DNA from: an uncultured Luteimonas sp.
GTDB taxonomy: Bacteria; Pseudomonadota; Gammaproteobacteria; Xanthomonadales; Xanthomonadaceae
DNA: 64,000 bases
Reading direction: 5' to 3'
Assembly (NCBI GenBank): GCA_934541015.1
Contig: CAKTDC010000016.1
Coordinates: forward strand, 9,665 to 73,664
The notes beneath the pieces are model-generated. The model did no database searches, had not been told where the DNA came from, and saw nothing but the letters and a program-made list of their open reading frames with translations. Positions 27,573 through 38,989 of this stretch are shown here, piece by piece. Numbering within the stretch: position 1 is the first letter of the stretch; each line of letters opens with the position of its first letter. A program made the position numbers and the translations under genes.

Positions 27573-28364
27573 TCAGCCGCAGGCGGGCCGGCGCCCGGCG
27601 GCCCGGGCCTGTTCGTAGACCGGCACCAGCTGGGCGGCGCGCGTGTTCAGCTCGCCGATCCGGCTCTGCGGGTCAGGGTGGGTCGAGAGCCACTGCGGCG
27701 GGCGGCTGCCGCCGGCGGAGATCATGTTCTGCCACAGCGCCACCGCCGCGCGCGGATCGAAGCCGGCGGCGGCCATCAGCCGCTGCCCGACCACGTCGGC
27801 CTCGGTCTCCTGGGCGCGCGAGCCGGGCAGGAGGAAGCCGGTCTGCGCCAGCAGGCTGCCGCCCTGGGTCGCGAGCTGGCCGTAGTCGCCGGCCAGCACT
27901 CCGAGCAGCTGGACCGCGCCGGAGGCGCCCATCTGCCGGGTGATGCGCTCGTTGTGGTGGTTGTCGACCACGTGGCCGATCTCGTGCGCGAGCACCGCGG
28001 CCAGCTGGTCCTGGTTGCGGGCGACGCTGAAGATGCCGGTGTTGACGCCGACCTTGCCGCCCGGCAGCGCGAAGGCGTTGGGTTCGTCCTGGGCGAACAC
28101 CGCCGTCTCCCAGGCGATCGCGCGCTGGCTCTCGGGCAGCTCGCGCACCAGGGCGCTGACCACGCAGCGCACGTAGGCGTTCTGGCGGGCGTCCTGGCTG
28201 ATCGGCCCCTTCTGCCGGGCCTCGGTGAAGGCCTGTTCGCCGAGCTGGTTGAGCTGCTGCTGCGACACCGCACCGACGTACTGGGTGCGGCCGGTGGAGG
28301 ACTTGGTGGTGGCGCAGGCCACCAGCGCTGCCGCCAACGCGATCGCCAGAATGCAGTTCTTCAT
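27573..28364 (-). CDS. M48-family metalloprotease lipoprotein
   Basis: A 263-residue periplasmic zinc protease. Lipobox LVAC with C17; HEIGH motif H127-E-I-G-H131 and the third ligand Glu in RAQETEADVVGQRL. Family members LoiP, YcaL and BepA take part in outer-membrane protein quality control; this is the short form without TPRs. The Asn/Asp-rich NDxP QSRIGEL tail (THPDPQSRIGELNTRA) is a typical M48 C-terminus. It follows gyrB by about 100 bases on the same strand and precedes the TPR protein. Confidence 0.9.
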   Translation of the reverse strand: MKNCILAIALAAALVACATTKSSTGRTQYVGAVSQQQLNQLGEQAFTEARQKGPISQDARQNAYVRCVVSALVRELPESQRAIAWETAVFAQDEPNAFALPGGKVGVNTGIFSVARNQDQLAAVLAHEIGHVVDNHHNERITRQMGASGAVQLLGVLAGDYGQLATQGGSLLAQTGFLLPGSRAQETEADVVGQRLMAAAGFDPRAAVALWQNMISAGGSRPPQWLSTHPDPQSRIGELNTRAAQLVPVYEQARAAGRRPACG

Positions 28365-28467
28365 GGGGTGATCCTCCCTGGGAGCGGAAGTGTGGCGGCG
28401 CCAGTCTTAATTTTTCGTCAACCCGCCCGCGCCGGAAGCCGCGGCGTCGGGCCGCGGCTGCGGCGGC

Positions 28468-31197
<2,730 letters not shown>

Positions 31198-31309
31198 CTA
31201 CGGCGGCGGACGGATCCTGCGCTGGCTGGCCATGGCCACTCGGCGATCCGGAATCTGCTCCTGGCAGGAGCGCCGGCGGATACCACCTGACACAAGATTT
31301 TCCGGGGGC

Positions 31310-31660
31310 ATGTCGACTCCGCTGCTTCGGAAGGACGCCGCGTCCTGGCGGCCGGGGTCGCTCTTCGCTCGGTCAGCCCCGCTCCGCGGGCCGGGCGTTC
31401 GCACGGGCGCGCGGCATGCCCGCAAGCAGTCCGTACTCACCCGCGGTCTTCGGAAGGACGCCGCGCCCTGGCGGCCGGGGTCGCTCTTCGCTCGGTCAGC
31501 CCATCCATGGGCTGACTCGCGCGCAAAACATCCATGTTTTGCTCAGCCGCGATCCCCGGCCGCCAGGACGCGGCTCACTGCAGCTTCCGGTTCGACGCTT
31601 CGGTGGCAGGGCCTTGCTGTCTGAACGAAGTCGCGTCATTGACGGATCGATGGCGCCTCC
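31310..31660 (+). repeat. Dispersed repeat copy 3 (rearranged variant)
   Basis: Related to the units at 22985 and 38456. It has the same hairpin core GCAAAACATCCATGTTTTGC at 31523-31542 and the flanking CGCGATCCCCGGCCGCC segment, but the left half is duplicated and the MITE-like element is missing. Confidence 0.75.
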
Positions 31661-31794
31661 CGGGCCGGGGAATTGCGGAGAGCAGCGCATGGATGCGCTG
31701 CGGCGGCGAGTCAGCCATGGGTGAACGCGCACCGCTTGCGGGCATGCCGCGCGCCCGTGCGAACGCCCGGCCCGCGGAGCGGGGCTGACCGAGC
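31367..31794. repeat. Perfect 61-bp inverted repeat in the gyrB-recF gap
   Basis: Arms at 31367-31427 and 31734-31794 are exact reverse complements over 61 bases and are followed inward by an imperfect extension of about 17 bases. They enclose about 306 bases. The arms correspond to one segment of the dispersed repeat. Confidence 0.85.
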
Positions 31795-31863
31795 TGAGCA
31801 GCAATCCCCGACCCCAGGCGACCCGCTGTCCGCAAGCCCCCCTCTCCGGTCGTTACGATCCCC

Positions 31864-32949
31864 TCAACCCGGAGCGGAGCCGACCTTTCCGTGTTTCACG
31901 TGAAACACCGCCGCGTCGGCCAGGGGTCCGGGTGGCGGCTCCGTGCCGCTGATAAATACCTGGGCGCCGCTGTCGAGCAGGTGATTCAGCACCCGTCCCC
32001 GGTGGTCCGGGTCAAGCTCCGAGGCCAGGTCGTCGAACACCATCACCGGCCAGTCTCCGCCGGAATGACCGGCATAGTCGGCGGCCTGCGCCATCAGGCA
32101 GGACAGCGCGGCGAGCTTGGCCTGTCCGCGGGACAGCGGTTCGCGGTTGGGCATGCCGGCCAGATCGAGGCGCCAGTCGGCACGGTGCGGGCCCACCGAG
32201 GTGTAGCCCTGCAGGCGGTCGCGGTCGCGGCTGATGAGCAGGGCGTCGGCCAGGCTGCAGTCCTCGGCCCGCCAACCCGGGAGATAGCCCAGGACGCCGT
32301 CGCCCAGGGCCGGCGCCAGGCGGGCGATCGTGGGCGACAGGCTGTCCTGCAGACGGTCCAGGTAGCGGCGGCGGCGGACCCCCAGCTGTTCCCCGGTCTC
32401 GGCCAGCTCGTGGTCCCAGCTGTCGAGCAGGCGGTCGGCCCCGCCCTGCTTGAGCAGGGCGTTGCGCTGCTTCAGGGCCCGGGAATAGCGTCGCCAGATC
32501 GGGAAAAAGTCCGGTTCCACGTGGAACAGGCCCCAGTCGAGGTAGCGGCGGCGGCCTTCGGCCGGGCCCGTGACCAGGGCCGGGCTGCCCGGTTCGTAGC
32601 TGACCACGACGAAGGCGGCACACAGGCTGTTGAGCTGATCCACGGCCTCCCCGTCCAGCCGCCCCTCCCAGGACTGGCCAGCGTGGCGCAGGCCGGAGCG
32701 ACGGATGCGCGGCGATGCGCGTTCGGCCCACTCGACGAACACTTCCACGGCCTCGGCGCCGGTGCGTATCAGTCCATCGCGCACGCGGCCGCGGAAGCTG
32801 CGCCCGTAGGCCATCAGGTGCAGGGCTTCGAGCACGCTGGTCTTGCCCGCGCCGTTGTCGCCCACCAGCAGGTTGAGGCCCGGGCCGGGAGCGAGCTCGA
32901 CCTCCTGCAGGCAGCGCAGGTTGTGCACCCGCAGGCGTCTTACCTGCAT
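31864..32949 (-). CDS. recF: DNA replication and repair protein RecF
   Basis: SMC-like ATPase that loads RecA at gaps together with RecO/RecR, 361 aa. Walker A G30-D-N-G-A-G-K36-T, signature LSRGQAKLAAL and Walker B PVMVFDDLASELD are all present, with the family start MQVRRLRVHNLRCL. Gene order dnaA-dnaN-recF-gyrB is the conserved origin order. Unusually, the coding sequence contains two ParB-site palindromes: one is translated as VFHVKHG near the C-terminus, the other as FHVEP near residue 142. An intrinsic terminator separates it from dnaN. Confidence 0.96.
   Translation of the reverse strand: MQVRRLRVHNLRCLQEVELAPGPGLNLLVGDNGAGKTSVLEALHLMAYGRSFRGRVRDGLIRTGAEAVEVFVEWAERASPRIRRSGLRHAGQSWEGRLDGEAVDQLNSLCAAFVVVSYEPGSPALVTGPAEGRRRYLDWGLFHVEPDFFPIWRRYSRALKQRNALLKQGGADRLLDSWDHELAETGEQLGVRRRRYLDRLQDSLSPTIARLAPALGDGVLGYLPGWRAEDCSLADALLISRDRDRLQGYTSVGPHRADWRLDLAGMPNREPLSRGQAKLAALSCLMAQAADYAGHSGGDWPVMVFDDLASELDPDHRGRVLNHLLDSGAQVFISGTEPPPGPLADAAVFHVKHGKVGSAPG
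31892..31907. promoter_or_regulatory. parS centromere-like site
   Basis: TGTTTCACGTGAAACA is a perfect 16-bp palindrome identical to the consensus ParB-binding parS sequence. It lies inside the 3' end of recF, about 2.5 kb from the putative oriC, a normal position for chromosomal parS. ParB binding is inferred, not shown. Confidence 0.85.
32513..32528. promoter_or_regulatory. Second parS site
   Basis: GGTTCCACGTGGAACA has the 14-bp palindromic core GTTCCACGTGGAAC and, read on the minus strand, is the TGTTCCACGTGGAACC form known from pseudomonads. It lies in the middle of recF, 606 bases (5' to 5') from the first site. Confidence 0.8.
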
Positions 32950-33033
32950 CCTGCGTCACCGGAGCGTCGCACCGGGCGCGGCGTCCCGCCGGCGCCCGCA
33001 GCGCAAGAACGGCCCCGTGCGCGGGCGCCGGTC

Positions 33034-33061
33034 CAAACAAAACGCCCGGACGAACCGGGCG
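33034..33061 (-). terminator. Intrinsic terminator after dnaN
   Basis: On the minus strand the stem CGCCCGG/CCGGGCG (loop TTCGT) is followed by TTTTGTTTG. It lies about 30 bases past the dnaN stop and before recF, so dnaN transcripts should end or be reduced here. Confidence 0.8.
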
Positions 33062-33091
33062 CTTGCAGTCCTGTCTGGCGGCGGCCGGTCG

Positions 33092-34192
33092 TCACAGCCG
33101 CAGCGGCATGACCACGTGCCGGCAGCGCGCATCGTCGGACTCGCGCACCAGGGCCGAGGAGTTCGAATCACGCAGCTGGATCACCACGTCCTCGCCGCGC
33201 AGCGCGGTCAGCGCCTCCAGCAGGTAGGTGACGTTGAAGCCGATGGCGAGGTTGTCGATCCGGGTATCGGCTTCCACCTCTTCCTGGGCCTCTTCCTGCT
33301 CCGGGTTGTGGGCGCTGATCCGCACCAGACCCGGCGTCGCCTCCAGGCGCACGCCACGGTACTTCTCGTTCGACAGAATCGCGGCACGCTGCAGCGCGGC
33401 ACGCAGCTGCTCGCGGTCGATCCGGATCTCGCGGTCGGCGCCGATCGGGATCACCGCCTCGTAGTCGGGGAAGCGGCCATCGATCAGCTTGCTGGTGAAG
33501 ATGACATCGTCGCGCTTGACCCGCAGGTGGTTGCGGCCGAGCTCAAGCCCCAGCTCGCGCTCGCCGCCCTCCAGCAGCCGCTGCAGCTCCTGCACGCCCT
33601 TGCGCGGCAGGATGATCTGGCGCTTGCTCGCCACCGGGCTCTCCAGCTGCGCCTCGCACAGCGCCAGGCGGTGGCCGTCGGTGGCCACGCAGCGCAGGCG
33701 CTTGTCGGCCAGGTCGAACAGCAGGCCGTTGAGGTAGTAGCGCACGTCCTGCTGCGCCATCGCGAACGCGGTGCGCTCGATCAGCTCCTTCAGCGCCGCC
33801 TCCGGCACGCTCACGCGCTCGGTGGCCTCGACTTCGTCGACCGAGGGGAAATCGTTCGCCGGCAGCGAGGCCAGGGTGAAGCGGCTGCGCCCTGCCTGCA
33901 CGGTCACCTTGTCGCCGTTGACCGAGACCGAGACCTTGCTGCCGTCGGGCAGGGCACGGACGATGTCGAACAGCTTGCGCGCCGGGATCGTGGTTTCGCC
34001 ATCCTGGGCGTCGTCCACCGCGCGCCGGGACACCATCTCGACCTCAAGATCGGTTCCGGTCAGGGACAGCTGCCCATCGGCAACCTGGGTCAGCAGGTTC
34101 GCCAGCACCGGCAGCGTCTGCCGGCGTTCAACCACGTTGACGACCTGGGCCAGCGGCTTGAGTAGGACTTCGCGTTGCAGACTGAAGCGCAT
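33092..34192 (-). CDS. dnaN: DNA polymerase III beta sliding clamp
   Basis: Processivity clamp, 366 aa as in E. coli. Three similar domains; landmarks are MRFSLQREVLLKPL at the start, LPVLANLL, SLPANDFPSVDE, the YYLNGLLFDL and VATDGHRLAL strands and the C-terminal HVVMPLRL that forms the ligand pocket edge. ATG at 34192 is fixed by homology; the frame extends upstream into the origin gap but is not coding. It lies downstream of dnaA with about 230 bases between, the putative oriC. Confidence 0.97.
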   Translation of the reverse strand: MRFSLQREVLLKPLAQVVNVVERRQTLPVLANLLTQVADGQLSLTGTDLEVEMVSRRAVDDAQDGETTIPARKLFDIVRALPDGSKVSVSVNGDKVTVQAGRSRFTLASLPANDFPSVDEVEATERVSVPEAALKELIERTAFAMAQQDVRYYLNGLLFDLADKRLRCVATDGHRLALCEAQLESPVASKRQIILPRKGVQELQRLLEGGERELGLELGRNHLRVKRDDVIFTSKLIDGRFPDYEAVIPIGADREIRIDREQLRAALQRAAILSNEKYRGVRLEATPGLVRISAHNPEQEEAQEEVEADTRIDNLAIGFNVTYLLEALTALRGEDVVIQLRDSNSSALVRESDDARCRHVVMPLRL

Positions 34193-34424
34193 GCGTGTGG
34201 GTTCCCCGGGTTGCTGCAGCTCTTGCAGTTGAATGGATAAAATCTGGAAAGCGGTGGTGCTGGTGTCGCCGATTGCTGTTGAAACACACCCTAAAACATT
34301 GAAATCATTGAGTTTTATGGCGCAACAAAGCCCGGGATAAGGCGCCGGGCAGGGTCTGGACAAGCTGTGGATGATTCTAGGGCGTTTGAGTTGTCCACAA
34401 CATATCCCGGCCTTGTCCCGCGGC
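34193..34424. other. Putative oriC (dnaA-dnaN gap)
   Basis: Non-coding gap with an AT-rich stretch (34280-34318, CTAAAACATTGAAATCATTG) that could serve as unwinding element and four sites resembling the DnaA box TTATCCACA: TTGTCCACA at 34391-34399 (+), TCATCCACA at 34366-34374 (-), TTATCCATT at 34232-34240 (-) and TTGTCCAGA at 34355-34363 (-). None is a perfect consensus. Strand switch of gene direction at dnaA/rpmH supports an origin here; exact limits are inferred. Confidence 0.7.
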
Positions 34425-35744
34425 TCATTCGCTGAGCTTGCGGATCAGTTTGTCCCAATCCTCGCGCAGCTTGCCGTCGCTTTCCATCAGCGTGCGGATC
34501 TGCCGGCAGGCATGCAGGACGGTGGTGTGGTCGCGGCCGGCAAAGGCGTCGCCGATTTCCGGCAGCGAATGTTCGGTCAGTTCCTTGGTCAGGGCCATGG
34601 CCATCTGCCGCGGCCGCGCCAGCGAGCGGGTGCGGCGCTTGGACAGCAGGTCCTTGATCTGCAGGCCGTAGTAGTCGGCCACGGTCTTCTGGATGTTGGG
34701 GATGCCGATCGCCTGCTGCTGCGCGCGCAGCAGGTCGCGCAGCGTCTCCTGGGCGAAGTCGACGGTGATGGCGCGGCCGGTGAAGTTGGCGCGCGCAGCC
34801 AGCGTGTTCAGCGCCCCCTCCAGGTCGCGCACGTTCGAACGCATCTTCTTGGCCAGCAGGAAGGCGACCTCGTCGGGGACGCTGGTGCCGCGCTCGTGCG
34901 CCTTGGACAGCACGATCGCCGCGCGGGTCTCGAAGTCCGGCGGATCGATCGCCACCGACAGCCCCCAGGACAGCCGCGACTTGAGCCGCGGCTCCAGTCC
35001 GTCGACCTCGCGCGGGTAGCGGTCGCAGGTCATGATGATCTGCTGGCGGCTGTCGAACATCGCGTTGAAGGTGTGGAAGAACTCCTCCTGGGTGCGGTCC
35101 TTGCCGGCGAAGAACTGGATGTCGTCGATCAGCAGGGCGTCGAGCTGCTGGAACTGGCGCTTGAACTGGTCGGCGGTCTTCTCCTGGATGGCGCGGAAGA
35201 AGGCGTTGTAGAACTGCTCCGAGCGCAGGTACAGCACGCGCGCACCGGGGTTGCTGCGACGCATCTCGTTGCCGGCGGCGAACATCAGATGGGTCTTGCC
35301 CAGGCCGGTGCCGCCGTAGAGCAGCAGCGGGTTGTGGGCGCGGTCGCCGGGCTTGAGCGCGGCCTGCCAGGCCGCGGCGCGGGCGAGCTGGTTGCTGCGG
35401 CCCTCGATGAAATTGTCGAAGGTGTAGTGGTTGTCGAGGTTGCCGGCGAATGCGGCCACCGGCGGCTGCGCGGCGGCCGGGCGGGCGTCTGTCGCCGGCA
35501 GCGGGGCGCGGGGCAGGGAGCCGATCTCGAGCGCGACCTCCTGGGCCCCGCCGAAATGCCCCAGCAGCTCGCGGATGCGCGCCAGATAGCGGGCCTGGAC
35601 CTCGTCGCGGACGAAGGCGTTGGGCGCGTACAGCACCGTCAGGTTGTCGCGGCGCCGGGCCTGCAGCGGCTTGAGCCAGGTGTGGACATCCTCGACCGGG
35701 TACTCGGCTTCCAGTCGTTCGAGGCAGCGGGGCCAGACATCCAT
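34425..35744 (-). CDS. dnaA: Chromosomal replication initiator DnaA
   Basis: AAA+ initiator that binds DnaA boxes and opens oriC, 439 aa. Domain I (about 1-80, [28 protein letters not shown]), short Pro/Ala linker II, AAA+ domain III ([16 protein letters not shown]alker [14 protein letters not shown]alker B, box [15 protein letters not shown]) and DNA-binding domain IV with the signature [15 protein letters not shown]. Start at 35744 matches the family N-terminus. The linker is shorter than in enterics. Divergent from rpmH. Confidence 0.97.
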   Translation of the reverse strand: MDVWPRCLERLEAEYPVEDVHTWLKPLQARRRDNLTVLYAPNAFVRDEVQARYLARIRELLGHFGGAQEVALEIGSLPRAPLPATDARPAAAQPPVAAFAGNLDNHYTFDNFIEGRSNQLARAAAWQAALKPGDRAHNPLLLYGGTGLGKTHLMFAAGNEMRRSNPGARVLYLRSEQFYNAFFRAIQEKTADQFKRQFQQLDALLIDDIQFFAGKDRTQEEFFHTFNAMFDSRQQIIMTCDRYPREVDGLEPRLKSRLSWGLSVAIDPPDFETRAAIVLSKAHERGTSVPDEVAFLLAKKMRSNVRDLEGALNTLAARANFTGRAITVDFAQETLRDLLRAQQQAIGIPNIQKTVADYYGLQIKDLLSKRRTRSLARPRQMAMALTKELTEHSLPEIGDAFAGRDHTTVLHACRQIRTLMESDGKLREDWDKLIRKLSE

Positions 35745-35834
35745 GGGGTGGCAAGGTACCGAAAAGACGCCTGCGGTCCTTCGGGTCAGGGCCCGCAGGA
35801 ACGGTCGGCAAGGGTGGAAGACATGCGCGCCAGC

Positions 35835-35843
35835 AGACTACCA
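35835..35843 (-). promoter_or_regulatory. Possible dnaA promoter
   Basis: Minus-strand TGGTAGTCT resembles an extended -10 element about 90 bases upstream of the dnaA start. Weak evidence; no clear -35 and no DnaA box next to it. Confidence 0.3.
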
Positions 35844-35890
35844 TCGCCCCCCGGCGGGTGCATCCGGCGGTGCGGGGCGCCAGCCGCGGC

Positions 35891-35920
35891 TTGACCGGAA
35901 ACCGCAGGCGCAGCTACAAT
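35891..35920 (+). promoter_or_regulatory. Sigma-70 promoter of rpmH-rnpA
   Basis: TTGACC, 18 bases, TACAAT: a good housekeeping promoter ending 39 bases before the rpmH start. It should drive rpmH, rnpA and probably yidC. Confidence 0.8.
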
Positions 35921-35959
35921 TCCCGGTTCTTTCCGTCGCGTCTTCGCACGACTACCGCC

Positions 35960-36100
35960 ATGGCTACCAAGCGCACCTTCCAACCCAGCAACCTCAAGCG
36001 CAAGCGCGACCACGGCTTCCGTGCCCGCATGAAGACGGCCGACGGCCGCAAGATCCTGGCGCGCCGCCGCGCCAAGGGCCGCAAGATCCTCTCGGCCTGA
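35960..36100 (+). CDS. rpmH: 50S ribosomal protein L34
   Basis: A 46-residue basic protein, [19 protein letters not shown] then FRARM and a C-terminal [12 protein letters not shown], which is L34 without doubt. Component of the large ribosomal subunit. First gene of the operon leading away from oriC, followed by rnpA after a short gap as in most bacteria. Confidence 0.98.
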   Translation: MATKRTFQPSNLKRKRDHGFRARMKTADGRKILARRRAKGRKILSA

Positions 36101-36156
36101 CCGGGCCGCCGCGCGCCACGCCGCCAATGCCGGCGCCGCCGGCAGCGTCCGCTCCG

Positions 36157-36573
36157 ATGGATTCGCGATTCCCGCGCAGTGCGCGGGTACGCGCGCGCGC
36201 CGAATTCGACCAGGTTTTCCAGTCCGGCAGGCGCACCGCCTCGCCGCTGATGGCGCTGCACTGGCTGCCCGACGCCCGGCCGCCGCGGCTGGGGCTGGCG
36301 GTCTCGCGCAAGGTCGACAAGCGCGCGGTCGGCCGCAACCGGATCAAGCGCATCGCCCGCGAAACCTTCCGTACCCGGCGCGCCCAACTCGCTCCCGGCG
36401 CCTACGTGCTGGTTGCCCGCCCGGCCAGCGCCCAGGCGTCCGCGGAGCAGCTGCGCGAGGCGCTGCTGGCGCTGTTCGCGCGCGCCGGCGCATTGCCGCG
36501 CGCAGGTCAGGGCGGCACAATGCCGGCCGCTCCCCCCGACACCACGATATCGCCGGGCACCGCCGGCGGATGA
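36157..36573 (+). CDS. rnpA: Ribonuclease P protein component
   Basis: Basic protein subunit that supports RNase P RNA in tRNA 5' processing, 138 aa from the ATG at 36157. Signature [13 protein letters not shown] near residues 60-72, preceded by [15 protein letters not shown]. An alternative ATG at 36127 adds ten residues (MPAPPAASAP); neither has a good ribosome site, so the start is uncertain. The tail after the conserved region ([15 protein letters not shown]...) is Pro/Gly-rich and not typical. Between rpmH and yidC, as expected; no yidD is present between rnpA and yidC. Confidence 0.9.
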   Translation: MDSRFPRSARVRARAEFDQVFQSGRRTASPLMALHWLPDARPPRLGLAVSRKVDKRAVGRNRIKRIARETFRTRRAQLAPGAYVLVARPASAQASAEQLREALLALFARAGALPRAGQGGTMPAAPPDTTISPGTAGG

Positions 36574-36586
36574 AGTTGCCTGCCTG

Positions 36587-38299
36587 ATGAACCAGACCCG
36601 TACCTTTCTCGTCATTGCCTGGCTGATGGTGGCCACTCTGCTGTGGATGGAGTGGAACAAGGAGAAGTCTGCGCCGCCGCCGCCGACCCCTGCGCCTGCG
36701 GCCACGGCAGCGGCACCGGGCGCGATCCCCGCGGTGCCGACCGCCGTCCCCTCCGCGGTCCCCGACGCGCCGGTCGCCCCCGCGGCGCCGGCGGTCCCGG
36801 GAGAGGTCGCGACCGCGTCGGCGGCCACCGCCGCCCAGGCGGTGACCGTCGAGACCGACGTGCTGCGCCTGGTCATCGACGGCGGCAGCGTGCTCCAGGC
36901 CGAGCTGCTGGCCTACCCGCAGACGCGCGACGAGGGAAGCCCGCCGGTGCAGCTGTTCGCCGCCAGTCCGGGGCAGTACTACGTGGCCCAGAGCGGCTGG
37001 GTGAGCGGCCAGAACGCGGCGCCGAACCATGAAGGCGGCTTCGTGCCCGCCGGCAGCGAGCGCAGCTACCGGCTGGCCTCCGGGGACGCCGAGCTGGCGG
37101 TGCCGTTCGTGTGGCGCGGTGCGGACGGGGTCGAGATCCGGCGCACCTACATCCTGCGCCCGGGCAGCTATACCGTCAGCGTGCGCGACGAGATCGTCAA
37201 CGCCGGCAGCCAGCCCTGGCAGGGCTTTTCCTACCGCCAGCTGCAGCGTTCGCCGCCCAACCTCAAGCGCGGCATGACCAACCCCGAATCGTTCAGCCTC
37301 ACCGGCGCCACCTGGTTCGGCGGGCAGGAGAACTACTCACGCCGGGGCTTTGGTGACTTCAAGGATGGTCGTTTGCAGCGGGAGGACAGCAACACCTGGA
37401 TCGCGTTCGTGCAGCACCATTTCTTCAGTGCATGGTTGCCGGATGTGCCTGACTTGCGCAACGAGATCGTGCTCGATACCGACACCAGCACCGGCCAACC
37501 GCGCCACTTGATCCGAGAAATGGCCAAGGCGCCGGTAGTGGTGCAGCCGGGCCAGCAGGCCAGCAGCAGCGCGCGACTGTGGGTCGGTCCAAAGCTGGTT
37601 GAGCAGATTCAAGACCAGAATGTGAAGGGCTTGGATCGCGTGGTTGATTACAGCCGATGGGCACCCATGGCCATGCTCGGCAACGCCCTGTTCTGGGTGC
37701 TGGCCAAGCTCCACGGCCTGATCGGCAACTGGGGCTGGGCGATCGTCGGCCTGGTGCTGCTGGTGAAGATCCTGCTGTATCCGCTGTCGGTGGCCCAGTA
37801 CAAGTCGATGGCCAAGATGCGCAAGTTCCAGCCGCGCATCGCCCAGCTCAAGGAGCGCTACGGCGACGACAAGCAGAAGTTCCAGGTCGCGATGATGGAA
37901 CTGTACAAAAAGGAGAAGATCAATCCGGTCGGTGGCTGCCTGCCGATCCTGCTGCAGATGCCGATCTTCTTCGCCCTGTACTGGGTGCTGCTCGAGTCGG
38001 TGGAGCTGCGCCATGCGCCGTGGTTCGGCTGGATCCAGGACCTGACCGCGCGCGATCCGTTCTTCATCCTGCCGGTGATCAACGCCGCGGTGATGTGGGC
38101 CACGCAGCGGCTGACGCCGATGGTCGGCATGGACCCCATGCAGCAGCGCATCATGCAGATGATGCCGCTGATGTTCGGCGTGATGATGGTGTTCTTCCCC
38201 GCCGGCCTGGTGCTGTACTGGGTGGTCAACGGCGGCCTCGGCCTGCTGCAGCAGTGGTGGATGATCAAGCGCTACAGCGAGGCCCCGGTGAAGGCCTGA
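36587..38299 (+). CDS. yidC: Membrane protein insertase YidC
   Basis: A 570-residue inner-membrane insertase/chaperone. N-terminal helix (about 5-20), an Ala/Pro-rich linker, a large periplasmic beta domain (about 85-345), then the conserved core of five helices including [22 protein letters not shown] and [23 protein letters not shown] and the late [17 protein letters not shown]. Start at 36587 lies 14 bases after rnpA. The segment coding for about residues 253-360 uses codons unlike the rest of the gene (TTG, GTT, GGT, CAA, CGA), which suggests a recombined patch. Confidence 0.96.
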   Translation: MNQTRTFLVIAWLMVATLLWMEWNKEKSAPPPPTPAPAATAAAPGAIPAVPTAVPSAVPDAPVAPAAPAVPGEVATASAATAAQAVTVETDVLRLVIDGGSVLQAELLAYPQTRDEGSPPVQLFAASPGQYYVAQSGWVSGQNAAPNHEGGFVPAGSERSYRLASGDAELAVPFVWRGADGVEIRRTYILRPGSYTVSVRDEIVNAGSQPWQGFSYRQLQRSPPNLKRGMTNPESFSLTGATWFGGQENYSRRGFGDFKDGRLQREDSNTWIAFVQHHFFSAWLPDVPDLRNEIVLDTDTSTGQPRHLIREMAKAPVVVQPGQQASSSARLWVGPKLVEQIQDQNVKGLDRVVDYSRWAPMAMLGNALFWVLAKLHGLIGNWGWAIVGLVLLVKILLYPLSVAQYKSMAKMRKFQPRIAQLKERYGDDKQKFQVAMMELYKKEKINPVGGCLPILLQMPIFFALYWVLLESVELRHAPWFGWIQDLTARDPFFILPVINAAVMWATQRLTPMVGMDPMQQRIMQMMPLMFGVMMVFFPAGLVLYWVVNGGLGLLQQWWMIKRYSEAPVKA

Positions 38300-38372
38300 G
38301 GCCTGCTCCGGCACCAAGCCAGGCCGGCCTCGCTCTCCGCAATTCCCCGGCCCGGGACTCCGCCTTGATCCT

Positions 38373-38540
38373 TCAAGGAACCTCTGAACAACCCGCTGTT
38401 GATCGTCATTCCCGCGAAGGCGGGAATCGCTCTGCAACGGACGAATGTCCGGTCATCCATGGACTCTGGTTTTCAACGGATTAACGTCCCTGGATCCCCG
38501 CCTTCGCGGGGATGACGGTTGTTGTTCAGAGGTTCCTTGA
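38373..38540. repeat. MITE-like element with perfect 20-bp terminal inverted repeats
   Basis: Ends are TCAAGGAACCTCTGAACAAC (38373-38392) and its exact reverse complement (38521-38540). Inside, two REP-type hairpins face each other (core CCCGCGAAGGCGGG and CCCCGCCTTCGCGGGG). Size 168 bases, no coding capacity. An older copy is at 23301-23438. Confidence 0.75.
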
Positions 38541-38850
38541 CGACTCCACTTCGTTTGGGCAGCAACGCCCTTGCCATCGAAGCGTTGAACCGGACGCCGC
38601 AACGAGCCGCGTCCTGGCGGCCGGGGATCGCGGCAAAGCAAAACATGGATGTTTTGCGCGCGAGTCAGCCCATGGGTGAGTACGGACCGCTTGCGCGGCA
38701 TGCCGCGCGTCCGTGCGAACGTCCGGCGCGCTGCGCCGGGCTGGACCGCGGAGCGGGGCTGACCGAGCGAAGAGCGATCTCCGGCCGGCAGGGCGCGGCG
38801 TCCTTCCGAAGACGGAAGTGAAAGCGGCCCCCTCACTTGGGAGAAGATCC
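38456..38850 (-). repeat. Dispersed repeat copy 2 (inverted partner of 22985-23384)
   Basis: Reverse complement of copy 1 with few differences over about 385 bases, including the shared hairpin core (38638-38657). Overlaps the right half of the MITE-like element, so unit and element have been copied together. Confidence 0.85.
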
Positions 38851-38906
38851 TCTTTTTCGGTGCGCCCCCGCCGGAATGGTTGATGGCAAAGCCAAGATCA
38901 AACTGG

Positions 38907-38926
38907 ATCCCGGCTTTCGCCGGGAT
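38907..38926. repeat. Solitary REP-type hairpin
   Basis: ATCCCGGC-TTTC-GCCGGGAT, an 8-bp perfect stem with a four-base loop, followed by GACGG as in the other REP-type units. No T tract, so not a typical terminator. Confidence 0.6.
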
Positions 38927-38951
38927 GACGGGACAGAGGCTGTACGCTTTT

Positions 38952-38989
38952 CCCGATTCCCGATTCCCGATTCCCGATTCCCGATTCCC
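38952..38989. repeat. Tandem repeat (CCCGATT)5 directly before mnmE
   Basis: Five perfect copies of CCCGATT (38952-38986) and a final CCC touch the ATG at 38990. On the minus strand this is six GGG tracts with four-base spacers, a G-quadruplex pattern. It replaces the place where a ribosome binding site would be. Confidence 0.85.

Larger units (their letters stand above)
38300..38989. other. Repeat-filled gap between yidC and mnmE
   Basis: About 690 bases with no gene. It holds the intact MITE-like element, the inverted copy 2 of the dispersed repeat, a solitary REP-type hairpin and a 7-base tandem repeat that abuts the mnmE start codon. The first 70 bases after yidC share CAATTCCCCGGCCCGGGA-like sequence with the other repeat regions. 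Confidence 0.6.

Noticed and set aside
33155..33175. GTTCGAATC, a tRNA T-loop-like string
   Set aside because: It lies inside dnaN in frame and no acceptor or anticodon stems surround it.
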